NCBI RefSeq assembly: GCF_005508865.1
Contig: NZ_SCOM01000002.1
Location: 744,001-808,000 of the forward strand
Length of the DNA: 64,000 bases
Source: Pseudomonas sp. F(2018)
Lineage (GTDB): Bacteria; Pseudomonadota; Gammaproteobacteria; Pseudomonadales; Pseudomonadaceae
Direction: 5' to 3'
Shown in pieces: positions 1 through 11,384 of the stretch (position 1 is the first letter of the stretch; each line of letters begins with the position of its first letter). Both the position numbers and the translations under genes were made by a program. The notes beneath the pieces are model-generated. The model was not told where the DNA came from and did no database searches. It was given only the letters and a program-made list of their open reading frames with translations.

Positions 1-1
1 T

Positions 2-1336
2 GCCGAACAGACAGCACCGCAATATGCCATCGAGAAGTGCTGCGAAATCTGCCCGCAGGCCCTCGACGACGCCACCTACACCGGCGATATGAGCGATTTC
101 AGCAAGTTGGTGCAAGGTAAGGATGACTGGCTGTTCCGTACCAAGACCGACCTGATGACCCAGATGGGCACCACGCCGGAAGGCTATGCCCACCTGCAGC
201 AGTTGAGCGACCGGCTCAAGGCCATGGGCACTCAGTTGATGATTGTCTATATCCCGACCCGGGGCATGGCCAACGCCGACAAGCTGAGCCCCGAGACGCG
301 CCAGATGTTCGAGTTCGATCTGGCCGAGAACAACTACCACAAGGTTGTCGAGAAGATGCGTTCGCTGGGCATTCTCGTCCCGGACCTGACGCCCATGCTG
401 GAAGAACATGGCGAAGCGGACAAACCCTTCTTCTACAAGCGCGACCACCACTGGACACCCTACGGTGCCGAGTTCGCAGCCAAGCTGGTCGCCGAAGAAC
501 TGCGCCGTTCGGAGGTATTCAAGAGCGTCCCGCGCAAGGAGTTCGTCAGTCGCCCGGATGGCCTGGGCTACAAGATCGGCTCACTCAACCAGGCGTTTCA
601 TAAGGTCTGTGGCTACAGCTATGAAAACCAGTACGTGACCCGCTTCATCACCGAGCCCAAGGACGAGGCGAGCGACCTGTTCGGTGACGAAGAGCTGCCG
701 CAAGTGATTCTGGCCGGCACCAGCTTCAGTACGCCGCAGTACAACTTCTCCGGCTTCCTCAAGGAGCAGGCGGCCGTCGATATCGACAACCGCTCGGTGA
801 GCGGCGGCGGGTTCCACAGTGCCATGCTGCAGTATCTCGGCAGTCAGGACTTCCAGGAGCGACCGCCGAAGATCCTGATCTGGGAAATCACCAGCTACTA
901 CGACATTTCCATGCCGATCTTCTATCGGCAGATCATGCCGATGCTGGCTGACGGCTGCCGGGACAAGTCAACCACGCTGAGCAAGAAGGTGACGCTGCAA
1001 CCGGGACGCAATGAAATCCTGGTGAATGCCGGCGTGCTGCCCATTCGCAGCGAGCGCTATCTGGCAGACGTCCAGTTCAACCAGCAAGGCGTCAAGTTGC
1101 TCAAAGGTACCGTCTGGTACATGAGCGGCTCGAAGGAGCAGCTGAAGATCGAGCGTACTCGTGAAGTAGAAGGCGACGGGCGCTTCGTTTTCAACCTGCG
1201 GGACGATGCGGAAGGAGCAGGGCAGACGCTGCTGTCATTCGACTTGGACATGCCTGCGGATATGCCCAAAGGGCTCCAGGCAGAAGTGAATGTCTGTCCG
1301 CGCCAACCCGGCCAGATGCAGGCTCAGGCCGATTGA
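2..1336 (+). CDS. algX: Alginate O-acetyltransferase AlgX, 5'-truncated by the window edge
   Basis: AlgX is a periplasmic SGNH-like enzyme that O-acetylates alginate and has a C-terminal carbohydrate-binding module. The frame is open from base 2. The first visible residues (AEQTAPQYAIEKCC) match the start of mature AlgX, so only the signal peptide and a few residues are lost; an internal ATG at 89 is not the start. The catalytic signature is present: Asp at 443-445 and His at 449-451 in an RDHHWT motif, and Ser at 722-724 in GTSFS. The protein ends at TGA 1334-1336, 43 bases before algI. In the canonical Pseudomonas operon algL follows algX; here it does not. Identity rests on recall of the family. 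Confidence 0.95.
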   Translation, partial: AEQTAPQYAIEKCCEICPQALDDATYTGDMSDFSKLVQGKDDWLFRTKTDLMTQMGTTPEGYAHLQQLSDRLKAMGTQLMIVYIPTRGMANADKLSPETRQMFEFDLAENNYHKVVEKMRSLGILVPDLTPMLEEHGEADKPFFYKRDHHWTPYGAEFAAKLVAEELRRSEVFKSVPRKEFVSRPDGLGYKIGSLNQAFHKVCGYSYENQYVTRFITEPKDEASDLFGDEELPQVILAGTSFSTPQYNFSGFLKEQAAVDIDNRSVSGGGFHSAMLQYLGSQDFQERPPKILIWEITSYYDISMPIFYRQIMPMLADGCRDKSTTLSKKVTLQPGRNEILVNAGVLPIRSERYLADVQFNQQGVKLLKGTVWYMSGSKEQLKIERTREVEGDGRFVFNLRDDAEGAGQTLLSFDLDMPADMPKGLQAEVNVCPRQPGQMQAQAD

Positions 1337-1344
1337 GCTATAGG

Positions 1345-1363
1345 CCTGCGCCGCTGGCGCAGG
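1345..1363 (+). other. Hairpin at the algX/algI junction
   Basis: Perfect 8-bp inverted repeat, CCTGCGCC / GGCGCAGG with a 3-base loop, in the 43-base gap between algX and algI. There is no T-tract, so it is not a classical terminator. It could stabilise or process the mRNA. It marks the place where algL would sit in the usual gene order. Confidence 0.5.
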
Positions 1364-1379
1364 TCACAAGGAGGATAAA

Positions 1380-2876
1380 ATGGTCTTTTCGTCCAACGTG
1401 TTCCTGTTCCTGTTCTTGCCGATCTTCCTCGGCCTGTACTACCTGAGCGGGAATCGCTATCGCAATCTGCTGCTGCTGATTGCCAGCTACATCTTCTACG
1501 CCTGGTGGCGCATCGACTTCCTCGCGCTGTTCGCTGCCGTCACCGTGTTCAACTACTGGATTGGCCTGCGTATCGGTGCGGCTGGAGTGCGTACCAAGAC
1601 GGCACAGAAGTGGCTGATCCTCGGCGTGGTGGTCGACCTGTGCGTGCTCGGCTACTTCAAGTACGCCAACTTCGGGGTCGAGAGCTTCAACATGGTGGTC
1701 AGCTCGTTCGGCATGGACCCCTTCGTGCTGACCCACATCCTGCTGCCGATCGGCATCTCGTTCTACGTGTTCGAGTCGATCAGCTACATCATCGATGTGT
1801 ACCGCGGCGATACCCCGGCCACCCACAACCTGATCGACTTCGCCGCCTTCGTGGCGATCTTCCCGCACCTGATCGCCGGCCCGGTGCTGCGTTTCCGCGA
1901 CCTGGTGGACCAGTTCAACCACCGTACCCACACGGTGGACAAGTTCGCCGAAGGCTGCACGCGCTTTATGCAGGGCTTCATCATGAAGGTGTTCATCGCC
2001 GACAGCGTGGCGCCCATCGCCGACCACTGCTTCGCCCTGGACAACCCCACCACCGGTGACGCCTGGCTCGGCGCCTTCGCCTACACCGCGCAGCTGTACT
2101 TCGACTTTGCCGGCTACAGCAGCATGGCCATCGGCCTGGGCCTGATGATGGGCTTCCGTTTCATGGAGAACTTCAACCAGCCCTATATCAGTCAGTCGAT
2201 CACCGAGTTTTGGCGGCGCTGGCACATCAGCCTGTCCACTTGGCTGCGCGACTACCTGTACATCAGCCTGGGCGGCAACCGCGGCACCACCTTCCAGACC
2301 TACCGCAACCTGTTCCTGACCATGTTGCTGGGCGGCCTGTGGCACGGCGCCAACTTCACCTACGTGATCTGGGGCGCCTGGCACGGCATGTGGCTAGCCA
2401 TCGAGCGTGCTCTGGGCGTGGACGCCGCGCCGCGCACTCTCAACCCGCTGAAGTGGGCCTTCACCTTCCTCCTGGTGGTACTGGGCTGGGTGATCTTCCG
2501 CGCCGAGAACCTCGACGTGGCCTGGCGCATGTACGCCGCCATGTTCGACTTCTCCGAGTGGCGCCTGTCGGAGCTGACCGTGTCCCAGCTGACCAGCCTG
2601 CAGATCGGCACGCTGCTGCTGGCCTACGGGGTGATCGCCTGGTTCGGCATCCGCCAGTTCTACGCCAATCCGCTGGCCTCGCGTGCACCCAAGGCCGAGG
2701 CGGCGGATGCCAGCGGTGCTGCACCGCTGGCCGCCGGTACCGCCGGTGGCGCCGTGGCAGCCACGCCGGCCTACGCGGTGTTGCTGGGCCGCACCCTGAT
2801 CCTGCTGCTGTTTGCCGCCTCGATCCTGAAGCTGTCGGCGCAAAGCTTTTCACCCTTCCTGTACTTCCAGTTCTGA
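1380..2876 (+). CDS. algI: Alginate O-acetylation protein AlgI (MBOAT acyltransferase)
   Basis: AlgI is an inner-membrane MBOAT protein thought to pass acetyl groups across the membrane to AlgJ and AlgX for alginate O-acetylation. The 498-aa product begins MVFSSNVFLFLFLP and is hydrophobic throughout, with many membrane segments. The MBOAT histidines lie in LLGGLWHGAN (His322, the numbering of the essential His in P. aeruginosa AlgI) and GAWHGMW (His335). Start ATG 1380 follows an AAGGAGG ribosome site. The C-terminal segment around residues 435-465 is Ala/Gly-rich, the least conserved part of the family. It lies 43 bases after algX and 12 bases before algJ. Confidence 0.97.
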   Translation: MVFSSNVFLFLFLPIFLGLYYLSGNRYRNLLLLIASYIFYAWWRIDFLALFAAVTVFNYWIGLRIGAAGVRTKTAQKWLILGVVVDLCVLGYFKYANFGVESFNMVVSSFGMDPFVLTHILLPIGISFYVFESISYIIDVYRGDTPATHNLIDFAAFVAIFPHLIAGPVLRFRDLVDQFNHRTHTVDKFAEGCTRFMQGFIMKVFIADSVAPIADHCFALDNPTTGDAWLGAFAYTAQLYFDFAGYSSMAIGLGLMMGFRFMENFNQPYISQSITEFWRRWHISLSTWLRDYLYISLGGNRGTTFQTYRNLFLTMLLGGLWHGANFTYVIWGAWHGMWLAIERALGVDAAPRTLNPLKWAFTFLLVVLGWVIFRAENLDVAWRMYAAMFDFSEWRLSELTVSQLTSLQIGTLLLAYGVIAWFGIRQFYANPLASRAPKAEAADASGAAPLAAGTAGGAVAATPAYAVLLGRTLILLLFAASILKLSAQSFSPFLYFQF

Positions 2877-2888
2877 GGAGGAGCCGAC

Positions 2889-4043
2889 ATGCGCACCATC
2901 AACATCCTCTACAGCTTCATCTTCGTAGCCCTGCTGGCGGGGCTGTCGCTGGCTTCGCTGCCGAACCTGTTCAGCTTCTCCACGGCCAGCGAGACCCCCG
3001 TACTCAACGGCAAGCTGGCCCACGCCATCGAGAAGCACTACGACAAGGGCTTCCCGGTCAAGGAGTTCGGCACCAACGCCTGGGCCGCCCTGGAGTACGG
3101 CCTGTTTGGCGAGGGCCGGCTGGGCGTGGTGGTCGGCCGTGAAGGCTGGCTGTTCACCGACGAGGAATTCAAGCCGTCGAAGAACCCCAAGCAGCTGGAC
3201 GACAACTGGCAGCTGATCGCCGGCGTGCAGGCGGAACTGCAGCGCCGTGGCATCGAGCTGCAGCTGGTACTGCTGCCGGCCAAGGCGCGCCTGTACTCCG
3301 AGTACTTCGCCGACAAGCGTCCGGTGGCCCAGCAGCAGGAGCTCTACACCCAGTCCCTGCAGCGCATGAATAGCCTCGGCCTGCGTGGGCCGGATCTGTT
3401 CGCCGCGTTGCAGAGCGGCAAGCAGCAGGGCGCCGTGTTCCTGCGCACCGACACCCATTGGACTCCGCACGGCGCCGCCGTGGTCGCCCAGGCAGTGGCC
3501 GAGCACCTGCGCCAGGCCAGCACCTGGCAGGGTGGCGGTGCCAGCTACGCGACCCAGGTCACCGGCAGCGAGTCGCACAAGGGCGATCTGCTCAGCTACC
3601 TGCCGCTGGATCCGTACTTCGCCGACATGCAGCCGCCCAGCGAGAAACTGGAACAGCGCCAGACCGAGTTGCAGGGCGGCGAGGGCGGTGGCGACCTGTT
3701 CGGCGACAGCGCGCCGGAAGTTGCACTGGTCGGCACCAGCTACAGCGCCAATCCCAAGTGGAACTTCCCCGGCGCGCTGCGCCAGGCGCTGGGTGCAGAC
3801 ATCTACAACTACGCCGAGAACGGCCACGGCCCGCTGGTGCCGATGCTGCGCCTGCTGGCCAAGGGCGAGGAAGAAACCCGCGGCCTCAAGCTGGTGCTGT
3901 GGGAAGTTCCGGAACGCTATCTGACGATGCCGAGTGACCTCACCGAGTTCGACGCGCAGTGGCTGGCCCAACTCCGGGCCGGTCCGGACTCGGCCGAGCG
4001 CCTGGCCATGAAAGGCACCGCCAAACCGCTGGCGGCTCAATGA
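2889..4043 (+). CDS. algJ: Alginate O-acetyltransferase AlgJ
   Basis: AlgJ is a membrane-anchored periplasmic SGNH/AlgX-like enzyme that works with AlgI, AlgF and AlgX in alginate O-acetylation. The 384-aa product has an N-terminal hydrophobic anchor (about residues 5-28). Its catalytic signature is Asp188 and His190 in RTDTHWTPHG and Ser284 in VGTSYSAN, close to the P. aeruginosa numbering. A GAGGAGGAG ribosome site precedes ATG 2889. It resembles algX in domain but differs in sequence, consistent with an old paralogy. The stop overlaps the region of alternative starts of algF. Confidence 0.96.
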   Translation: MRTINILYSFIFVALLAGLSLASLPNLFSFSTASETPVLNGKLAHAIEKHYDKGFPVKEFGTNAWAALEYGLFGEGRLGVVVGREGWLFTDEEFKPSKNPKQLDDNWQLIAGVQAELQRRGIELQLVLLPAKARLYSEYFADKRPVAQQQELYTQSLQRMNSLGLRGPDLFAALQSGKQQGAVFLRTDTHWTPHGAAVVAQAVAEHLRQASTWQGGGASYATQVTGSESHKGDLLSYLPLDPYFADMQPPSEKLEQRQTELQGGEGGGDLFGDSAPEVALVGTSYSANPKWNFPGALRQALGADIYNYAENGHGPLVPMLRLLAKGEEETRGLKLVLWEVPERYLTMPSDLTEFDAQWLAQLRAGPDSAERLAMKGTAKPLAAQ

Positions 4044-4066
4044 CTACTTCAAAAAGGAAGATGACC

Positions 4067-4708
4067 ATGCATACCTCCATTCGCACACTGGCCCTGGGAC
4101 TGGGTCTGAGCCTCACCGCCGCCATCGGCAGCGTCCAGGCCGACGAGGCTGGCCTGTACGGCCCGACAGCACCGGCCGGCTCGGCTTTCGTGCGTGCCTA
4201 CAACGCCGGCTCCTCGGAACTGGACCTGAGCCTGGGCACGGTCAACATCAAGGAAGTGGAGCCGCGCGGCAGCAGCGATTTCTCCTTCCTGCCCGCCGGC
4301 AGCTACAGCGCCAGCGCCTCCGGCAAGAGCCTGCCGGTGGAGCTCAAGGCCGACCAGTACTACACCCTGGTGCAGCTGCCCAGCGGCGAGCTGAAGCTGG
4401 TCGAGGACCCGGCCTTCAAGAACCGCCAGAAGGCCCTGGTGCGCATTCAGAACCTCTCCGATACCCCGGTCAGCCTGAAGACCGCCGACGGCAAGACCGA
4501 GGTGATCCCGGCCGTGGCCGGCAAGGCACGCGGCGATCGCGAGATCAATCCGGTCAAGGTGCGCCTGGCGCTGTTCGCTGGCGAGCAGAAGGTCAGCGAC
4601 CTCAGCCCGCTGGTAGTCGAGCGAGGCGAGGTGGTCAGCCTGTACGTCACCGGTAGTGCCGGCAACCTGTCCCCGGTGTGGGTCAAGCGCCCCGTGAAGA
4701 TCGACTGA
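4067..4708 (+). CDS. algF: Alginate O-acetylation protein AlgF
   Basis: AlgF is a periplasmic protein needed for alginate O-acetylation, acting with AlgI and AlgJ. The 213-aa product has a typical signal peptide (MHTSIRTLALGLGLSLTAAI..VQA) followed by DEAGLYGP, the usual mature start. Three in-frame ATGs are possible (4040, 4061, 4067). I chose 4067 because AAGGA at 4054-4058 is then correctly spaced and the length (about 216 aa in P. aeruginosa) fits; 4040 would overlap the algJ stop. It is followed after 9 bases by algL, whereas algA normally follows algF. Confidence 0.93.
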   Translation: MHTSIRTLALGLGLSLTAAIGSVQADEAGLYGPTAPAGSAFVRAYNAGSSELDLSLGTVNIKEVEPRGSSDFSFLPAGSYSASASGKSLPVELKADQYYTLVQLPSGELKLVEDPAFKNRQKALVRIQNLSDTPVSLKTADGKTEVIPAVAGKARGDREINPVKVRLALFAGEQKVSDLSPLVVERGEVVSLYVTGSAGNLSPVWVKRPVKID

Positions 4709-4717
4709 GGCCCTGGC

Positions 4718-5827
4718 ATGAGTGTGGTTCGGCTGACGACGATGGCATTGCGTGGTGCGCTGGCTTTGGCGACGCTGCTAGCGAGCGGCTGCTTCTGGGA
4801 CAGCAAGGCGGCGCTGGTGCCGCCGGAGGGTTACTTCAAAAGTGCCGCGGCGCCGAGGGGCAAGGAGCCCAGTTGCCCGCCTGTGCCCACTCCCTATACC
4901 GGTGACCTGCACTTCCCGAGCAAGTACAGCGGCTCCGATGCGGCCCGCGACAAGCTCAACCCCATGGCGGCCGCCAGCTATGAGCGCCTGACCGATGACG
5001 TGCGCGAGCTCGAGGGCGGCACCAATCGCCTGGTCGAGCGCTACTTCGACAGCGGCCAGCAGGCCTATGCCGAGTGCGCCGTCACCTGGCTGGACAGCTG
5101 GGCGGAAGCCGGGGCGTTGCTTAGCGAGAACTACAACCATACCGGCAAGTCGGTTCGCAAATGGGCGCTGGGAAGCATTTCCGGTGCCTACCTGCGCTTG
5201 CAGTTTTCCCGCTCTCAGCCGCTCAAGGGCTACGCCGAGCAGTCTGCGTCCATCGAGAAGTGGCTAGGCCAGTTGGCCGATCAGGTGGTGAAGGACTGGG
5301 ATGCCCAGCCCATGGATCGGCGCAACAACCACCAGTACTGGGCCGCCTGGTCAGTGATGGCCACCGCAGTGGTCCTCGACCGGCGCGATCTCTTCGATTG
5401 GGCCGTTGAGCAGTATCGACATGGCATGCGGCAAGTGGATGACGACGGCTACCTGCCGTTGGAGCTGTCCCGTCAGACCCGTGCGCTGGCTTACCACAAC
5501 TACAGCATGGGCCCGCTGATGATGATTGCGGCCTTCTCTCAGGCCAATAACTTGGATCTGCGCCAGGAAAACGATGGAGCCCTTCAGCGTCTGGCGCTGC
5601 GCATGCAGGCGGGCTTGCAGGATCCAGGAATATTTCAAGAGAAAACCGGTTATCCGCAGACATTGGAGGATCTGCGGAGCAATAACCGCTTCGCCTGGCT
5701 GGAACCGTACTGCGCGCTGTATTCGTGCTCGGAGAGCACGAACGCGTGGCGTCGTTCCATAGAGCCGCTGAGCACTTATCGGCTCGGCGGGGACCTCACC
5801 CAGCTATTTTCCGGGCAACTGCCTTGA
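4718..5827 (+). CDS. algL: Alginate lyase AlgL, unusually placed between algF and algA
   Basis: AlgL is a poly(beta-D-mannuronate) lyase that clears alginate from the periplasm during export. The 369-aa product shows the PL5 signatures: NNHQYWAAWSV (Asn204, His205), RALAYHNY (Tyr259), NHTGKSVRKWALGS, and a LEPYCALY segment near the C terminus. P. aeruginosa AlgL is about 367 aa. Two points are odd. The gene lies after algF, not after algX. Its N terminus reads LLASGC with Cys25 after a hydrophobic stretch, which fits a loose lipobox, so the lyase may be lipid-anchored. GC falls in the 3' part: about 55% over 5641-5700 by hand count, against about 62% over 4201-4260 in algF. Start ATG 4718 follows GAGG. 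Confidence 0.94.
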   Translation: MSVVRLTTMALRGALALATLLASGCFWDSKAALVPPEGYFKSAAAPRGKEPSCPPVPTPYTGDLHFPSKYSGSDAARDKLNPMAAASYERLTDDVRELEGGTNRLVERYFDSGQQAYAECAVTWLDSWAEAGALLSENYNHTGKSVRKWALGSISGAYLRLQFSRSQPLKGYAEQSASIEKWLGQLADQVVKDWDAQPMDRRNNHQYWAAWSVMATAVVLDRRDLFDWAVEQYRHGMRQVDDDGYLPLELSRQTRALAYHNYSMGPLMMIAAFSQANNLDLRQENDGALQRLALRMQAGLQDPGIFQEKTGYPQTLEDLRSNNRFAWLEPYCALYSCSESTNAWRRSIEPLSTYRLGGDLTQLFSGQLP

Positions 5828-5906
5828 GGTTAGTCCTGACGTTCACCCCACACCGGTCCGGCGCGGGATGGCTCAGATTTGAATGGATATAAATGGAGAC
5901 AAACCA

Positions 5907-7349
5907 ATGATTCCGGTAATTCTTTCTGGTGGTAGCGGTTCACGCCTTTGGCCCTTGTCCCGCAAGATGTACCCCAAGCAGTTCCTCGCCCTGACCGGCG
6001 AGCTTTCCCTGTTCCAGCAAACCCTGCAGCGCCTGAGTTTCGACGGCATGCAGAAACCGATGGTGGTGTGCAACCTCGAGCACCGTTTCATCGTCAACGA
6101 GCAGCTCGGCAAGATCGGCGTGAGCACCCAGGGCATGCTGCTCGAGCCATTCGGCCGCAATACCGCGCCGGCGGTGGCCATGGCCGCCCTGCAGCTGATC
6201 GCCGAAGGGCGTGACGAGCTGATGCTGATCCTCCCGGCCGACCACGTGATCAGCGACGAGCTGGCGCTGCGCAAGGCCCTGGAGCTGGCGCGCATCGCCG
6301 CCGAGGAAGGCGAGATGGTGCTGTTCGGCATTCCCGCCAACAGCCCGGAAACCGGCTTCGGCTATATCAAGGCGGGTCGCAGCGAAGACGGCGACGATCT
6401 GATCCCGGGCGCCTACCGGGTCATGCAGTTCGTCGAGAAACCCGACGCGGTGCGTGCCGCCGAGTTCGTGCGCAGCGGCGGCTACTACTGGAACAGCGGC
6501 ATGTTCCTGTTCCGCGCCAGCCGTTACCTGGACGAGCTGCGGGCCCACGAGCCGGACATCTACGACACCTGCGTACTGGCCCTGGAACGCAGCAAGGTCA
6601 ACGCCGGCGTGGTGACCATCGATGCCGGCACCTTCGAGTGCTGCCCGGACAACTCCATCGACTACGCGGTGATGGAGAAGACCAGCCGTGCCTGTGTGGT
6701 ACCCCTGGCCGCCGGCTGGAACGACGTGGGCAGCTGGTCCTCGCTGTGGGACGTGCACGAGAAGGACAGCGACGGCAACGTGCTCAAGGGCGATGTGGTC
6801 ACCCACAGCAGCCACAACAGCTTCGTGCACAGCACCTCCAAGCTGGTGACCCTGATCGGCATGGACGACGTGGTGGTGGTCGAGACCAAGGACGCGGTGA
6901 TGATCGCCCACAAGAACGCCGTGCAGGACGTCAAGAAACTGGTCAACGTGCTGGATTCGCAGAACCGCCAGGAGACCCAGAGCCACTGCGCAGTGTATCG
7001 CCCGTGGGGCAGCTACGACTCGGTGGACAACGGCAACCGCCACCAGGTCAAGCACATCACCGTCAAGCCGGGCGCGCAGCTGTCGTTGCAGATGCACCAC
7101 CACCGCGCCGAGCACTGGATCGTGGTGTCCGGTACGGCCCAGGTGACCTGTGACGACAAGGTGTTCCTGCTCACCGAGAACCAGTCCACCTACATCCCGA
7201 TCGCCTCGGTGCACCGCCTGGCCAACCCCGGCAAGATCCCGCTGGAGATCATCGAGGTGCAGTCGGGCAGCTATCTCGGCGAAGACGATATCGAGCGCCT
7301 GGAAGACGTCTACGGTCGCACTCCGGTCAAGACGGAAACGGTCGGTTAG
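5907..7349 (+). CDS. algA: Bifunctional phosphomannose isomerase / GDP-mannose pyrophosphorylase AlgA
   Basis: AlgA converts fructose-6-phosphate to mannose-6-phosphate and mannose-1-phosphate plus GTP to GDP-mannose, the first and third steps towards GDP-mannuronate. The 480-aa product has the nucleotidyltransferase motif GGSGSRLWPLSRK near residue 8, FVEKP, and the C-terminal cupin-type isomerase motif LSLQMHHHRAEHWIV. An upstream ATG at 5883 is in frame, but GGAG at 5895-5898 is correctly spaced for ATG 5907 and the MIPVILSGG start is that of the family. It is the last gene of the operon, separated from algL by 79 bases with no convincing promoter visible. Confidence 0.97.
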   Translation: MIPVILSGGSGSRLWPLSRKMYPKQFLALTGELSLFQQTLQRLSFDGMQKPMVVCNLEHRFIVNEQLGKIGVSTQGMLLEPFGRNTAPAVAMAALQLIAEGRDELMLILPADHVISDELALRKALELARIAAEEGEMVLFGIPANSPETGFGYIKAGRSEDGDDLIPGAYRVMQFVEKPDAVRAAEFVRSGGYYWNSGMFLFRASRYLDELRAHEPDIYDTCVLALERSKVNAGVVTIDAGTFECCPDNSIDYAVMEKTSRACVVPLAAGWNDVGSWSSLWDVHEKDSDGNVLKGDVVTHSSHNSFVHSTSKLVTLIGMDDVVVVETKDAVMIAHKNAVQDVKKLVNVLDSQNRQETQSHCAVYRPWGSYDSVDNGNRHQVKHITVKPGAQLSLQMHHHRAEHWIVVSGTAQVTCDDKVFLLTENQSTYIPIASVHRLANPGKIPLEIIEVQSGSYLGEDDIERLEDVYGRTPVKTETVG

Positions 7350-7364
7350 ATCCGCTTGAAAATC

Positions 7365-7394
7365 AAAGGGGCGGCCGTTTGGCCGCCCCTTTTT
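7365..7394 (+). terminator. Rho-independent terminator of the alginate operon
   Basis: Inverted repeat GGGGCGGCC (7368-7376) / GGCCGCCCC (7381-7389) with loop GTTT, followed by five T (7390-7394) and preceded by AAA. It lies 16 bases after the algA stop. Confidence 0.93.
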
Positions 7395-7411
7395 CGTTTC
7401 GGTCTATCGTA

Positions 7412-7444
7412 GGGTGGCCTCGCCCGCGAAGCGGGCAGCCCACC
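7412..7444. repeat. Palindromic intergenic element downstream of acnA
   Basis: Nested inverted repeats: outer arms GGGTGGC / GCCCACC, inner arms GCCCGC / GCGGGC around GAA. It lies between the alginate terminator and the convergent acnA stop at 7463, so it may act as the acnA 3' hairpin. It resembles the small GC-rich palindromes scattered in Pseudomonas intergenic DNA, but I see no second copy in this window. Confidence 0.55.
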
Positions 7445-7462
7445 AACAGCCCGCCACCAACC

Positions 7463-10204
<2,742 letters not shown>

Positions 10205-10334
10205 GGTGGGACTCCTGCTCGGTTGAACATCTGAAACTAGACCGTCAGGTCAGCTCCTGCCACTGCACTGGACCGGTCGGGCGCGCCTGGGGTTCCCGAG
10301 TCCGCTATCATGCGCGGCCTGAGGAGAACCGCCG

Positions 10335-11384
10335 ATGAACACCCTACTACTGCACTGCCGCCCCGGCTTCGAGGGCGAGGTCTGCGCCGAGATCAGCGAC
10401 CACGCCGCGCGCCTGGAGGTGGCCGGCTACGCCAAGTCCAAGCCCAGCAGCGCCCATGCCGAATTCGTCTGCAGCGAGCCCCAGGGCGCCGCGCGCCTGA
10501 TGCGCGCGCTGCGCTTCAGCAGGCTGATCTTCCCGCGCCAGTGGGCGCGCGGCAGCTACCTGCAACTGCCGGAGACCGACCGTATCAGCGTGCTGCTGCA
10601 CGCGCTGGCCGACTATCCGGCGTGCGGCAGCCTGTGGCTGGAAGTCTTCGATACCAACGAGGGCAAGGAGCTGTCGAACTTCTGCAAGAAGTTCGAAGGC
10701 CCGCTGCGCAAGGCGCTGGAAAAGGCCGGCAAGCTGGTCGACGAGCCGAGCAAGCCGCGCCTGCTGCTGACCTTCAAGAGCGGCCGCGAGGTGTTCCTCG
10801 GCATCGCCGAGGCCAATAACCAGGCGCTCTGGCCCATGGGCATCCCGCGCCTGAAATTCCCGCGCGAGGCGCCGAGCCGCTCGACCCTCAAGCTGGAGGA
10901 GGCCTGGCACACCTTTATCCCGCGCGAGCAGTGGGAAACCCGCCTGTCGGACGAGATGACCGGCGTCGACCTCGGCGCGGCGCCGGGCGGCTGGACCTAC
11001 CAGCTGGTCAAGCGCGGCATGCTGGTCACCGCCATCGACAACGGCCCCATGGCCGAGAGCCTGATGGACACCGGCTTGGTCACCCACCTGATGGTCGACG
11101 GCTTTACCTGGAAGCCCAAGCAGCCGGTGGACTGGATGGTCTGCGACATCGTCGAGAAACCGGCGCGCACCACGGCGATGGTCGAGGAGTGGATCGGCGG
11201 AGGGCACTGCCGCGAGGCGGTGGTCAACCTCAAGCTGCCGATGAAGCAGCGCTACGCCGAGGTATGCAAGCTGCTGCAGCGCCTGGAGGATGCCTTCGCC
11301 GCGCGCCGACTGAAGGTTTCCATCGCCTGCAAGCAGCTCTACCACGACCGCGAGGAAGTCACCTGCCACCTGCGTCGTCTGTAG
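10335..11384 (+). CDS. rlmM: 23S rRNA 2'-O-ribose methyltransferase RlmM (C2498)
   Basis: RlmM methylates the ribose of C2498 in 23S rRNA using S-adenosylmethionine. The 349-aa product starts MNTLLLHCRPGFEGEVCAEI, has a THUMP-like N-terminal part, and an SAM-binding motif DLGAAPGGWTYQLVKRG in the second half. The acidic/basic residues of the K-D-K-E catalytic set fall in DGFTWKP, VCDIVEKP and VNLKLPMKQRYAEV. GAGGAG lies 8 bases before ATG 10335. Its 3' end overlaps the convergent 59-aa ORF. Confidence 0.94.
   Translation: MNTLLLHCRPGFEGEVCAEISDHAARLEVAGYAKSKPSSAHAEFVCSEPQGAARLMRALRFSRLIFPRQWARGSYLQLPETDRISVLLHALADYPACGSLWLEVFDTNEGKELSNFCKKFEGPLRKALEKAGKLVDEPSKPRLLLTFKSGREVFLGIAEANNQALWPMGIPRLKFPREAPSRSTLKLEEAWHTFIPREQWETRLSDEMTGVDLGAAPGGWTYQLVKRGMLVTAIDNGPMAESLMDTGLVTHLMVDGFTWKPKQPVDWMVCDIVEKPARTTAMVEEWIGGGHCREAVVNLKLPMKQRYAEVCKLLQRLEDAFAARRLKVSIACKQLYHDREEVTCHLRRL

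Noticed and set aside
5828..5906. An independent promoter for algA after algL
   Set aside because: A TATAAA-like string near 5889 has no acceptable -35 at 16-18 bases, so I do not claim it.
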